This document shows positions 25,821 through 33,201 of a stretch of DNA of 64,000 nucleotides, one piece after another. The position numbers and the translations under genes are program-made. This stretch comes from Aquimarina sp. Aq107 (lineage in GTDB: Bacteria; Bacteroidota; Bacteroidia; Flavobacteriales; Flavobacteriaceae). The DNA is taken from the NCBI RefSeq assembly GCF_943733665.1, contig NZ_OX030782.1, positions 3,768,501 through 3,832,500 of the forward strand, in the 5' to 3' direction. The notes below the pieces were generated by a model. The model was not told the DNA's origin. It saw only the letters and a list, made by a program, of their open reading frames with translations, and searched no databases. Position 1 is the first letter of the stretch, and every line of letters begins with the position of its first letter.

Positions 25821-26258
25821 ATGAAAAACGTAGGAATATGGATGGATAAGGAAAAAGCTTATATCATCAACGTAAAAGAAAATAACGAAGAAATGACAAC
25901 AATTTTTTCTGAAATAGAAGATTATCGAATTCATGGAGGTTCTGGAACTAGAATGAAAGGTGGACCACAAGATGTTGTTCAGGACAGCAAATTCTTAGAA
26001 CGCGAAAAACATCAATTCAAATCTTATTTTAAAAAGATCATTCCTCTTATTAAGAACTCTGATACTATAGTGATTTATGGACCCGCCGAAGCTGGTGAAA
26101 AATTCAAAAAAGAAATAGATGAAAATTATAGAGACCTCAGCAAAAAGGTAAAAGCTGTTCTTAAATCAGATAGCTTGACTGAGAACCAAACCAAAGCTTT
26201 GATAAGAGATTATTTTAAAAAAAATAAAGCAAAGTATAATACAATTAAGGAATTCTAA
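25821..26258 (+). CDS. putative eRF1/baeRF-like domain protein linked to usp genes
   Basis: 145 residues. The pattern VGIWMDKEKAYIINVKENNEE at the start and DTIVIYGPAEAGEKFKKEI near residues 83-101 resembles the RNase-H-fold, eRF1-domain-2-like proteins found beside stress genes in many bacteria. No catalytic assignment is possible. The middle has a Gly-rich basic stretch (HGGSGTRMKGGPQD). It starts 12 bases after usp6 and is in its operon, which suggests a role in stasis or ribosome-linked stress. Confidence 0.45.
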   Translation: MKNVGIWMDKEKAYIINVKENNEEMTTIFSEIEDYRIHGGSGTRMKGGPQDVVQDSKFLEREKHQFKSYFKKIIPLIKNSDTIVIYGPAEAGEKFKKEIDENYRDLSKKVKAVLKSDSLTENQTKALIRDYFKKNKAKYNTIKEF

Positions 26259-26293
26259 TAACTCATGTCTTTTTTCACTTAAATTTAAGACCT

Positions 26294-26965
26294 ATGAATA
26301 CGCTAAATAAAGTATACTTAACAATTATAGTTATAATTTTAACCAGTTGCTCATCCAGCGAACTTGTAGAAGTTTGGAAAAATCCAGATATAGATAGTTT
26401 TGAAGCTAATAAAGTATTGGTGATAGGAATTACCTCTGACATTGATGCACGAAAGGTATTCGAAAAGAAACTTACCGCTTCACTTAAGAAAAACGGTGTC
26501 AAATCAGAAAAAAGCATTGATTTCTTTGAAAAATCATTCACCAATTCGCCAAAAACCGAAAAAGAACTACTAGCTATGGAAAGTAAACTTCTGGAAGCAG
26601 GTTTTGATGCTATCCTATTATCAAAAGTAGTTGCTATAGAGGATAAAGTAACGGTAGTAAATGCCTACCGAAATATGGATAAAGATTTTAGAAACTTTAA
26701 AGATGATTATTATCAAAACCAAAGTATCTATTATGAAAATGACTACTACGAGGAATATGAAATTTATCACGCAGAAACCTCCTTATATTGTATCTGTCCA
26801 GATAAAGAAAGAGAATTAATCTGGAAAGGATCTATTGATATTACAGAACCAGAAAACATAAAAAAAGCGACCGGAGATTATATAAAAGTGTTGATTTGGG
26901 CGCTTAAAGGTCAAAAATTATTAATAGTTGAAGATGAAATCACCAATGAAGATATTGATCTATAG
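26294..26965 (+). CDS. hypothetical lipoprotein
   Basis: 223 residues with lipobox LTSC (Cys about 17). The rest is a mixed alpha/beta domain beginning SSELVEVWKNPD, with KVLVIGITSDIDARKVFEKKL and GFDAILLSKV, reminiscent of DUF4136-type periplasmic lipoproteins. A Tyr/Asp/Glu-rich stretch lies near residues 140-165. It follows the eRF1-like gene by 35 bases, and its 3' end overlaps the dehydrogenase start by 20 bases, so these are co-transcribed. Confidence 0.6.
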   Translation: MNTLNKVYLTIIVIILTSCSSSELVEVWKNPDIDSFEANKVLVIGITSDIDARKVFEKKLTASLKKNGVKSEKSIDFFEKSFTNSPKTEKELLAMESKLLEAGFDAILLSKVVAIEDKVTVVNAYRNMDKDFRNFKDDYYQNQSIYYENDYYEEYEIYHAETSLYCICPDKERELIWKGSIDITEPENIKKATGDYIKVLIWALKGQKLLIVEDEITNEDIDL

Positions 26966-27941
26966 TGCTAAAGATTTTGAAATTCCATTTCTTGAAAAAG
27001 CAAATAAGAATGTTTACCAAATAAAATACATTCCGGAAAGATTAACTTCTAAAACAGCTATGATGGCTTTAGGATTTGATGTGATTTCTATTTTTTCTGC
27101 AGATGATGGTACTTCCAAAACATTAGAGTTATTAAAAGAGTTTGGAATTAAACATATTACTTTAAGATCCGCCGGTTATGATAACATTCATTTAAAAACA
27201 GCAAAAAAACTGGGTATTAAAGTTGCCAATACTCCAGATTACTCACCTAACGCGATTGCAGAACATGCGATCGCTCTATTATTAGCATTAAATCGCAAAC
27301 TGATGATCTCAAACCAACAGTTCCTTAATTATAATTTTTCTCTTAGTAATTTAATTGGGTTTGATCTCTATAATAAAACTGTTGGTATTATAGGAACCGG
27401 AAGAATTGGAAAAATAATTGCAACTATTTTAGTTGGATTTGGATGCAAAGTAATCGCGACTGATACTAATGAGGATAGTTGCTTTGCAAAAAAAAATAAC
27501 ATTCAATATGTATCATTAGAAGATTTATGTCAAAAATCGGATGTTATTATGCTAAGTGTACCTCTTAATTCTACAACTAATTATATGATTAATACAGCTC
27601 TTATTAAACTCATGAAAAGAGAGGTCTATATTATAAATATTGCTAGAGGCGCGATAGTAAAAACATTAGACTTAATAGAAGCTCTAAAATGGGATAGAAT
27701 TGCTGCTTATGCCGCTGATGTATATGAATATGAGCACAATTTATTTTTCTATAATCATTCTAACGATAAACCAGATGACTCCTTATTACAACAGCTTATA
27801 GACTTACCTAATGTTTTAATGACGCCACATCAGGCATTTGCAACTACAGAAGCATTAACTAACATTGCAGAAACGACTTTTTATAATATTGACTGTTGGC
27901 AGCAGAATAAGGTTTCTAAGAATGAGCTTTTTTATAATTAG
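26946..27941 (+). CDS. ldhA: D-lactate dehydrogenase-like 2-hydroxyacid dehydrogenase
   Basis: 331 residues from ATG 26946 (MKILIYSAKDFEIPFLEK). The NAD-binding motif GIIGTGRIGK lies near residues 145-155. Catalytic residues fit the D-isomer family: Arg in NIARGAIV, an acidic residue in YAADVYEYE and His in TPHQAF. The length and the YEYEHNLFF insert match fermentative D-lactate dehydrogenases. It is predicted to regenerate NAD+ by reducing pyruvate when respiration is limited, which suits the FNR-like control of the surrounding genes. The stop overlaps the converging gene by four bases. Confidence 0.8.
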   Translation: MKILIYSAKDFEIPFLEKANKNVYQIKYIPERLTSKTAMMALGFDVISIFSADDGTSKTLELLKEFGIKHITLRSAGYDNIHLKTAKKLGIKVANTPDYSPNAIAEHAIALLLALNRKLMISNQQFLNYNFSLSNLIGFDLYNKTVGIIGTGRIGKIIATILVGFGCKVIATDTNEDSCFAKKNNIQYVSLEDLCQKSDVIMLSVPLNSTTNYMINTALIKLMKREVYIINIARGAIVKTLDLIEALKWDRIAAYAADVYEYEHNLFFYNHSNDKPDDSLLQQLIDLPNVLMTPHQAFATTEALTNIAETTFYNIDCWQQNKVSKNELFYN

Positions 27942-28351
27942 TGAGGTAACTTATCTTTTATCAAACCGTATAAAAATGTTCCTAAAATTGAGGCCAAGAT
28001 CACTATAATAATTGGTAGATAACCAGCACCCATCAAAACAAACATTGGACCTGGACAAGCTCCTGCAAGTGCCCATCCTAAACCAAAAATAATACCACCA
28101 AACATATAACGGAAAAAACTTCTTTCTTTGGATGAAATGACAATTTGATTTCCCGAAAAAGACTTTATCTTTTTTCTTTTAATAATTTGAACTACTATAA
28201 TACCAAGTCCAATAGCTGATCCTATAATTCCATACATATGAAATGATGCAAACTGAAACATTTCATAAATTCTAAACCAAGAAGCCGCTTCGGACTTAAA
28301 AAGAACAATTCCGAAAAAAACACCAATAATTAAATATATAATTGTGCGCAT
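27938..28351 (-). CDS. YeeE/YedE-family (DUF6691) half-transporter B
   Basis: 137 residues with four membrane helices. The motif GWALAGACPGPMFVLMGAG (about residues 90-108) has the conserved Cys of YeeE/YedE sulfur transporters, which pass thiosulfate or related sulfane sulfur through a cysteine relay. It lies four bases after the A half and forms the usual two-gene split version. Confidence 0.8.
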   Translation of the reverse strand: MRTIIYLIIGVFFGIVLFKSEAASWFRIYEMFQFASFHMYGIIGSAIGLGIIVVQIIKRKKIKSFSGNQIVISSKERSFFRYMFGGIIFGLGWALAGACPGPMFVLMGAGYLPIIIVILASILGTFLYGLIKDKLPH

Positions 28352-28355
28352 CTGT

Positions 28356-28913
28356 TTAAAATATTAAAGGGAATATTATATGTACCATGATCAAACCTCC
28401 TATAAAAAAACCGATAACAGCAATTAGAGAAGGTACTTGTAAATCACTCAATCCAGAAATAGCGTGACCAGAAGTACAACCACCAGCATAACGAGTACCA
28501 AAACCAACTAAGATCCCTCCAATAATTAGGATCAGTAAACTTTTGAAATCTAAAAAGGCCCCATCAGAAAATAGTAGAGCAGGCATGTAACTCTCTCCTG
28601 CATCTAAAAAACCTTTGGAAATAAGATCGCTCTTAACTTCTGAATTTAAATGAATTTCTGTGTCAACCGATAAATAATTATTGGCTATAAAACCTCCTAA
28701 GATCATACCGGCAACAACAACTAAATTCCAGCGCTGTGCTTTCCAATCAAATCTAAAAAAACCTGCAACTTTTCCTGCTCCACAAACAGTACAAATTGTT
28801 CTTAGGTTTGATGACATTCCTAATTTTTTTCCTGTTATAAGCAGTAAAACCATAACCACGGTAATTAATGGACCTGAAACATACCAAGGCCAAGGTTGAA
28901 ATATCCAATTCAT
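28356..28913 (-). CDS. YeeE/YedE-family half-transporter A
   Basis: 185 residues, five membrane helices. The relay motif GTRYAGGCTSGHAISGLSDLQ is in the C-terminal half; an additional CTVCGAGK stretch occurs near residue 40. I chose ATG 28913 (MNWIFQPWPWYVSGPLI), because the in-frame TTG at 28925 would sit on the predicted transcription start. It is predicted to import sulfur compounds. The FNR-like box upstream puts it in the same regulon as the rhodanese. Confidence 0.8.
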   Translation of the reverse strand: MNWIFQPWPWYVSGPLITVVMVLLLITGKKLGMSSNLRTICTVCGAGKVAGFFRFDWKAQRWNLVVVAGMILGGFIANNYLSVDTEIHLNSEVKSDLISKGFLDAGESYMPALLFSDGAFLDFKSLLILIIGGILVGFGTRYAGGCTSGHAISGLSDLQVPSLIAVIGFFIGGLIMVHIIFPLIF

Positions 28914-28932
28914 TGTACAATTCAATTTTATA

Positions 28933-28975
28933 CAAACAACTCAAATCATATCTAAAAAGTCAGTAACCTTTGTTA
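28933..28975 (-). promoter_or_regulatory. FNR-like box of the second type upstream of the YeeE pair
   Basis: TAACCTTTGTTA (28964-28975) within a longer GTAAC-N4-GTTAC palindrome. After 23 nt on the minus strand lies GTTGTTTG (28940-28933), which keeps the TTTG half of the -7 element. Confidence 0.5.
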
Positions 28976-29011
28976 CACTGGATAGATCTTTTTGCTTATT
29001 TACTAAAAAAA

Positions 29012-29467
29012 TCAGAAAAACTTTGGTAGAAAACGGCTTGTAGTTTTCTTATATGCTTCATACTCTGAAAAAAAGCCAAGTAGTTTCTTTTCTTCGTATT
29101 TTGATTTAAAATAAAAAAGCACGAAAATAAAAGTAGTTATCATCAATTTAAAAATAGATCCTATATAAAACCCATACCCGAATGCAATGCCTAATATCCC
29201 TGTATAAATAGGATGTCTCATAAATTTATAAAGACCTGTCTTAATCAATTTTGAATTTAATTTTGGTGTTGGAAAAGGTGATAGGTTTTTATTTAACTGT
29301 ACTAAAGAAACTAACACAATTAAAATGCCCATAATAAGTATAAACAAACCTGTTTTATCTAGAAATGGTAACCAACTTACACTTACTATTTTTAGATCAA
29401 TTATGTATACTAAAAAGAGTACAAACTGGATAAAAACGAAAAGAAAATCCTTGTTTTCTAATTTCAT
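29012..29467 (-). CDS. isoprenylcysteine carboxylmethyltransferase-like (PEMT/ICMT) membrane protein
   Basis: 151 residues with four hydrophobic helices. The C-terminal motif FMRHPIYTGILGIAFGYG followed by EEKKLLGFFSEYEAYKKTTSRFLP is the S-adenosylmethionine-binding signature of the ICMT/NnrU-like family. The substrate is unknown. Neighbouring genes are sulfur-related and FNR-controlled, but no box is visible in front of this one. Confidence 0.7.
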   Translation of the reverse strand: MKLENKDFLFVFIQFVLFLVYIIDLKIVSVSWLPFLDKTGLFILIMGILIVLVSLVQLNKNLSPFPTPKLNSKLIKTGLYKFMRHPIYTGILGIAFGYGFYIGSIFKLMITTFIFVLFYFKSKYEEKKLLGFFSEYEAYKKTTSRFLPKFF

Positions 29468-29497
29468 AATTTAAAAATATAGAATAGTATCTAAAAA

Positions 29498-29527
29498 AAA
29501 CCTGCCATTTAAGTATATGGCAGGTTT
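29498..29527 (-). terminator. terminator after the DUF2892 gene
   Basis: AAACCTGCCAT (29498-29508) pairs with ATGGCAGGTTT (29517-29527). On the minus strand the stem is followed by a run of T (plus-strand A8), as in an intrinsic terminator. Confidence 0.75.
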
Positions 29528-29550
29528 GTAAGCAACATTATTAATCAAGT

Positions 29551-29757
29551 TTAGTTCTTTACTTTACAGGTATTTAAACCTACAAGTGAATATAAAGGGC
29601 AAAAACTAACAAAACCAGTCACAGCAAATATTCCTGCTAATCCCAATAAAACATATGCCACTGTACCCTGAATAATATTAAAATAATAAAGTAACGCAAT
29701 TGTAACAGCAACAATCAATCTCAGAATACGATCGGTATTTCCCATGTTCTTTTTCAT
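29551..29757 (-). CDS. DUF2892 (YgaP-like transmembrane) protein
   Basis: 68 residues with two membrane helices and the typical start MKKNMGNTDRILRLIVAV, then GLAGIFAVTGFVSFCPLYSLVGLNTCKVK. The FCPLY...NTCK ending is the family hallmark. In other proteins this domain is fused to rhodanese (YgaP), and a rhodanese gene is nearby here under the same kind of promoter. It is probably an inner-membrane partner in sulfane sulfur handling (inference). Confidence 0.85.
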   Translation of the reverse strand: MKKNMGNTDRILRLIVAVTIALLYYFNIIQGTVAYVLLGLAGIFAVTGFVSFCPLYSLVGLNTCKVKN

Positions 29758-29773
29758 AGTTTATAATATAAAA

Positions 29774-29872
29774 TTAGATTTTAAAGAATTCAATAAGAAG
29801 AATTATTATGGTTGTAATGCTTATGCATAATAAACAGACAATTAAAAATTTAATCCCCTTACGTATTTTCAT
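29774..29872 (-). CDS. 32-residue single-span membrane peptide
   Basis: A frame from ATG 29872 to TAA, beginning MKIRKGIKFLIVCLLCISIT and ending IEFFKI. Residues 9-30 form one hydrophobic helix behind a basic N-terminus. It lies between the FNR-like promoter (29899-29941) and the DUF2892 gene, about 20 bases after the expected transcription start, with GAGG touching the ATG. It would be the first gene of that operon. No family is recognised. Confidence 0.5.
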   Translation of the reverse strand: MKIRKGIKFLIVCLLCISITTIIILLIEFFKI

Positions 29873-29898
29873 CCTCAATATTTTGAGTTATTGATGAA

Positions 29899-29941
29899 CA
29901 AATTTATCTTAGAAGAAGAATAAAAACTGTGACAAATGTTA
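29899..29941 (-). promoter_or_regulatory. FNR-like promoter reading into the membrane peptide and DUF2892 genes
   Basis: The box TGACAAATGTTA (29930-29941, in a longer GTGAC-N4-GTTAC palindrome). On the minus strand, after 23 nt, is a perfect -7 element TAAATTTG (29906-29899). The plus-strand methyltransferase start is too close (17 bases) to use this box in the same way. Confidence 0.62.
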
Positions 29942-29957
29942 CAACTAAGTATATTTT

Positions 29958-30563
29958 ATGATGACCATTCAAAACTTAAGATCAGAACTGGGTAATATCG
30001 ATATCTACTTATTAGATCAATTATTAAAAGATAGGTATTCATCACAAGATAAGATCTTGGATGCTGGATGTGGCAGTGGTAGAAACATACATTGGTTCTA
30101 TAAAAATAAGTTTAATATCTATGGAGTAGATCGAGATGTAGAACAGATCAAATATATAAAAAGTATATATCCTGATTGGGATACTAAATTTGGTGTATCC
30201 TCTTTAGAAACACTCAAATATGAGGATGATTTTTTTGATCATATTATTTGCAGCGCTGTGCTACATTTTGCTTCTGGTACAGATCACTTTACAGCTATGT
30301 TTTCAGAACTTATACGTGTCTTGAAACCAACAGGAACTCTATTTATAAGAATGACATCTAACATTGGAATAAAAGACAACATATCGCATATAAATGAAGG
30401 TGTATATCGGTTAGGAGATGAGTCGGATCGATTTTTACTTACTCCAGAGTTACTCACTTCTATTATGAATGATCATAAATTGTCATTTTTAGAACCTCTA
30501 AAATCTACCAATGTACACGATCTAAGATCCATGTCTACATTAGTACTTCAGAAAAATAATTAA
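29958..30563 (+). CDS. class I SAM-dependent methyltransferase
   Basis: 201 residues. Motif I is ILDAGCGSGRNIHWFY (about residues 33-48), motif II YGVDRD, and motif IV DHIICSAVLHF. The LDAGCGSGRN form and small size recall TehB-like and other small-molecule methyltransferases. The substrate is unknown. It starts at the first of two ATG codons and divergently faces the DUF2892 operon across its promoter box. Confidence 0.75.
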   Translation: MMTIQNLRSELGNIDIYLLDQLLKDRYSSQDKILDAGCGSGRNIHWFYKNKFNIYGVDRDVEQIKYIKSIYPDWDTKFGVSSLETLKYEDDFFDHIICSAVLHFASGTDHFTAMFSELIRVLKPTGTLFIRMTSNIGIKDNISHINEGVYRLGDESDRFLLTPELLTSIMNDHKLSFLEPLKSTNVHDLRSMSTLVLQKNN

Positions 30564-30569
30564 ACACAT

Positions 30570-31214
30570 CTAAGTCGAGGCAATTAATTCAATAGCGCCT
30601 TGTTTTAAAAATATATGCCCTTCTTGTTCTAACTTTTTTAGTAATCGAGATATCACCTCTCTAGAAGATCCTAGATCATGGGCTATGTGTTGATGTGTTG
30701 TATTAAGGATATTTCGACCTTTTAACTTAGCTTCTTTTTTTAAATACTCTAACAACCTTTTATCTTTATTAGAAAATGTCAAAATTTCTATAACATCTAA
30801 TAATTCTTCAAATTTAAGATTAAAGAGGTCATATATAAACTCATTCCATTTTGGATATTTTTTTGCAATTGCTAATGCCTTATCTGCTGGTATGACTACC
30901 ACCTCAGAATCTTCTTCGATCACCGCTTTTACCTGACTTTCCTGATTACGTATTAAAGTAGTAACTGACATTACACAACTTTCTCCTGGCTGTATGTAAT
31001 ACAATAAAACCTCGTTTCCGTTAATTGGTTCTTCTTTAAATACTTTTGCTAAACCTGATATCAATAGTGGGATGACTTTAATATATGCACCTTGTCTAAG
31101 AATAACCGTGCCTGCATCAAATTTATGAATACTACTAATTTCTACAAGCTCTTTCTTTAAATCTGGCATTGTAGTTAATTTTGGAAAATAAGTATCTAAA
31201 GCTTCAGAAATCAA
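30570..31214 (-). CDS. Crp/Fnr-family regulator A (ExxSR recognition helix)
   Basis: 214 residues. An N-terminal cyclic-nucleotide-type beta-barrel is followed by a C-terminal HTH THQHIAHDLGSSREVISRLLKKLE (about 173-196). The recognition helix contains E-V-I-S-R, the ExxSR pattern with which FNR proteins read the TGAT half-site, and it fits the TGAY-N4-RTCA boxes in this window. There is only one Cys in the sensor area (Cys80), so it is not a 4Fe-4S FNR. The start is TTG (31214); no ATG is possible before an upstream stop. A perfect 15-bp palindrome AATCAATAATTGATT (31238-31252) lies in its leader. Confidence 0.8.
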   Translation of the reverse strand: MISEALDTYFPKLTTMPDLKKELVEISSIHKFDAGTVILRQGAYIKVIPLLISGLAKVFKEEPINGNEVLLYYIQPGESCVMSVTTLIRNQESQVKAVIEEDSEVVVIPADKALAIAKKYPKWNEFIYDLFNLKFEELLDVIEILTFSNKDKRLLEYLKKEAKLKGRNILNTTHQHIAHDLGSSREVISRLLKKLEQEGHIFLKQGAIELIAST

Positions 31215-31262
31215 TGGTTTTTATTTTTTACTAATTTAATCAATAATTGATTCTGTATTATA

Positions 31263-31694
31263 TCATTTTTCTGAATACGCACTCCAAGCTTTATATCCTC
31301 CCTTGAAGTCATATATCTTATTAAAACCTAGTGTAACCAATAATTTAGCAGCCCTATGACTTCTCCAACCAGAATAACAATAGATGAATACTGGTTTTTC
31401 TTTATTTAATTTTTGAAATTCTAAAGCAAATTTCTCTCTATCTTCAAAACTAATATTAATTGCGTCATCAATATAACCTTCAGTATATTCTTTAATAGTC
31501 CTTATATCGATAAGTTGCACATCCTTATTTATCGCTTGATCGACTAGCGTATTGATATCGATAATGTTAATTTTATTATTCTCTTTTATGGCATTAGGCT
31601 TTTCAGTTTTAAAATTTTGCTGCGAAAAACCTACCGAAACAGATAATAGTAACATTAAATGAATAATATACGATACCTCGTTAAATTTTGTCAT
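31263..31694 (-). CDS. secreted single-domain rhodanese
   Basis: 143 residues from ATG 31694. A signal peptide (LLLSVSVGFSQQ) precedes one rhodanese domain: VQLIDIRTIKEYTEGYIDDAINI and the active-site loop FIYCYSGWRSHRAA (catalytic Cys) and GFNKIYDFKGGYKAW. It is predicted to move sulfane sulfur in the periplasm. An ATG at 31721 is in frame but lies within the predicted -7 box, so the shorter start is preferred. Confidence 0.8.
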   Translation of the reverse strand: MTKFNEVSYIIHLMLLLSVSVGFSQQNFKTEKPNAIKENNKINIIDINTLVDQAINKDVQLIDIRTIKEYTEGYIDDAINISFEDREKFALEFQKLNKEKPVFIYCYSGWRSHRAAKLLVTLGFNKIYDFKGGYKAWSAYSEK

Positions 31695-31714
31695 TGATTT
31701 CCCAAACATTTTTG

Positions 31715-31757
31715 TAAACATACCATCAAGATAAGAGAATCACAGTAACAATAGTCA
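31715..31757 (-). promoter_or_regulatory. FNR-like promoter of the rhodanese gene
   Basis: The box TAACAATAGTCA (31746-31757). On the minus strand after 23 nt lies TATGTTTA (31722-31715), a -7 element with A for the last G. The expected transcription start falls near 31708, just before ATG 31694. Confidence 0.58.
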
Positions 31758-31766
31758 CTTAATTTT

Positions 31767-32399
31767 TTAAAGATCTAAAACCGTAATGCTATTTCGATGT
31801 AATTGTATCTTTCCTTCTATTTCTAATTTTTTCAATAATCTAGATATTACAACTCTAGAAGTATGTAAATCATATGCGATTTCTTGATGTGTATTGTGCA
31901 ATATATTATCCTTATTAACTTTCGCTTTATCATTCAAGTATTTTAAGAGCCTCTTATCCATTTTAAGAAAAGCTATACTATCTATTGTCTCAATTGCTTC
32001 CATCAATCTTTTATGATAACTTTCGAAAACGAAGTTTCTCCACGAAGTATATTTTTTCGTCCATTCTTCCATTTTGCTTACAGGAATCATAACAAGTTTA
32101 GAATCCATCTCAGCAATTGCCTTGATTTCACTTTTATGATGACCGATACAGCAAGATAATGTCATGGCACACGTATCTCCTTTTTCTAAAAAGTATAGTA
32201 ATAACTCATCCCCTTCTTTATCTTCTCTTAATATTTTAATAGCTCCATGAATGATTAATGGCATTGATTTGATATAACTACCTGGTTTTATTAAGGCTGC
32301 TCCTTCTGTAACTTCTTTAATGGTAGAAACGTTATTAATCTCTTCTAAAAGCTCATTTTCAAAAAGGTGTGCATAATTATTCTTAAGTTCCTGAATCAT
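31767..32399 (-). CDS. Crp/Fnr-family regulator B (VxxSR recognition helix, Cys-rich sensor)
   Basis: 210 residues of the same family as regulator A. The sensor barrel has a cysteine/histidine patch GDTCAMTLSCCIGHH (Cys77, Cys83, Cys84, His87, His88) suited to a redox or metal signal. The HTH is THQEIAYDLHTSRVVISRLLKKLE; the recognition helix reads V-V-I-S-R, so the Glu of ExxSR is Val and its DNA preference should differ from regulator A. It is the last gene of a usp7-cls-patatin-regulator run (20-base gap) and therefore probably under FNR-like control itself. Confidence 0.8.
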   Translation of the reverse strand: MIQELKNNYAHLFENELLEEINNVSTIKEVTEGAALIKPGSYIKSMPLIIHGAIKILREDKEGDELLLYFLEKGDTCAMTLSCCIGHHKSEIKAIAEMDSKLVMIPVSKMEEWTKKYTSWRNFVFESYHKRLMEAIETIDSIAFLKMDKRLLKYLNDKAKVNKDNILHNTHQEIAYDLHTSRVVISRLLKKLEIEGKIQLHRNSITVLDL

Positions 32400-32419
32400 T
32401 CTTCTAATTACTGCTATTT

Positions 32420-33190
32420 CTAATTCTTTGCGTACAATTCTAATTGTTGTTTTGCTTCTTGATAGCCTAACTCAAAAATCTGATCCAAATTAGTACTACT
32501 AAAAATCCCGTGACTTGTAAGTTTTTTCGGTTGAATCACTAAGTCACATTCTTCAAATTTTGTTTCAGAATTAGGCATGGCTCTTAAATAATATGCTCGT
32601 TGCATCACATTATACGCATGCTTAAAATCTGTTAACTTAGGTTTTCTAATTGGAGTAACATCAATCCCAATGATCATATCACATTGTTTTTTTATTGGCA
32701 TGATCGGAAAATTATCTAAAATCCCACCATCAGAATATAACTGATCTCCAATCTGTATTGGAGAAAACACCCCCGGAAAAGCAGCTGAAGCTAGTATGGG
32801 TTTAATCAACTCTCCCTCATTAAAAACCATTACAGTTCCTGTAAGAAGATTGGTAGCAGTCACAAAAAGTTTTTTCTCTAGGCTTTCAAAAGAATTATCA
32901 TCAAAATAATTTATCAGATCATCATAGAATTTTTCAGAATCTAGAAAACCTGCCTTTCTTCTGGTAAATCGATTAAACTTAAACAAGGGAGTTTTACTAA
33001 AAAAATCTTTTATTTTTTCAATAGAGTGTCCTGCTGCATATAATGATCCTACAATAGCTCCTGCACTGGTTCCAGAAACAAAGTTAGGATGCAAACCTGC
33101 TTCTTCAATAGCTTTTATTGCTCCAATATGTGCAACTCCTTTAAAACCTCCTCCAGAAAGTACAAGACCTACATTTTTTACGTCTTTCAT
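32420..33190 (-). CDS. patatin-like phospholipase
   Basis: 256 residues. It has the oxyanion motif SGGGFKG (about residues 12-18), the nucleophile elbow GTSAG with catalytic Ser (about 42), and the catalytic Asp in SDGGILDNFP. There is no signal peptide or membrane helix. The size and motifs match bacterial RssA-type patatins that hydrolyse acyl esters of phospholipids. It is 11 bases downstream of cardiolipin synthase, so the pair likely remodels membrane lipids under stress. Confidence 0.85.
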   Translation of the reverse strand: MKDVKNVGLVLSGGGFKGVAHIGAIKAIEEAGLHPNFVSGTSAGAIVGSLYAAGHSIEKIKDFFSKTPLFKFNRFTRRKAGFLDSEKFYDDLINYFDDNSFESLEKKLFVTATNLLTGTVMVFNEGELIKPILASAAFPGVFSPIQIGDQLYSDGGILDNFPIMPIKKQCDMIIGIDVTPIRKPKLTDFKHAYNVMQRAYYLRAMPNSETKFEECDLVIQPKKLTSHGIFSSTNLDQIFELGYQEAKQQLELYAKN

Positions 33191-33201
33191 CTTTAGATAT
33201 T

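Noticed and set aside
29930-29965. The FNR-like box at 29930 activating the plus-strand methyltransferase
   Set aside because: A -7 element at 23 nt would fall inside the coding region and none is present; the minus-strand match is perfect.
31695-31721. Upstream ATG start for the rhodanese
   Set aside because: It falls within the predicted -7 element; the shorter start gives a cleaner signal peptide.
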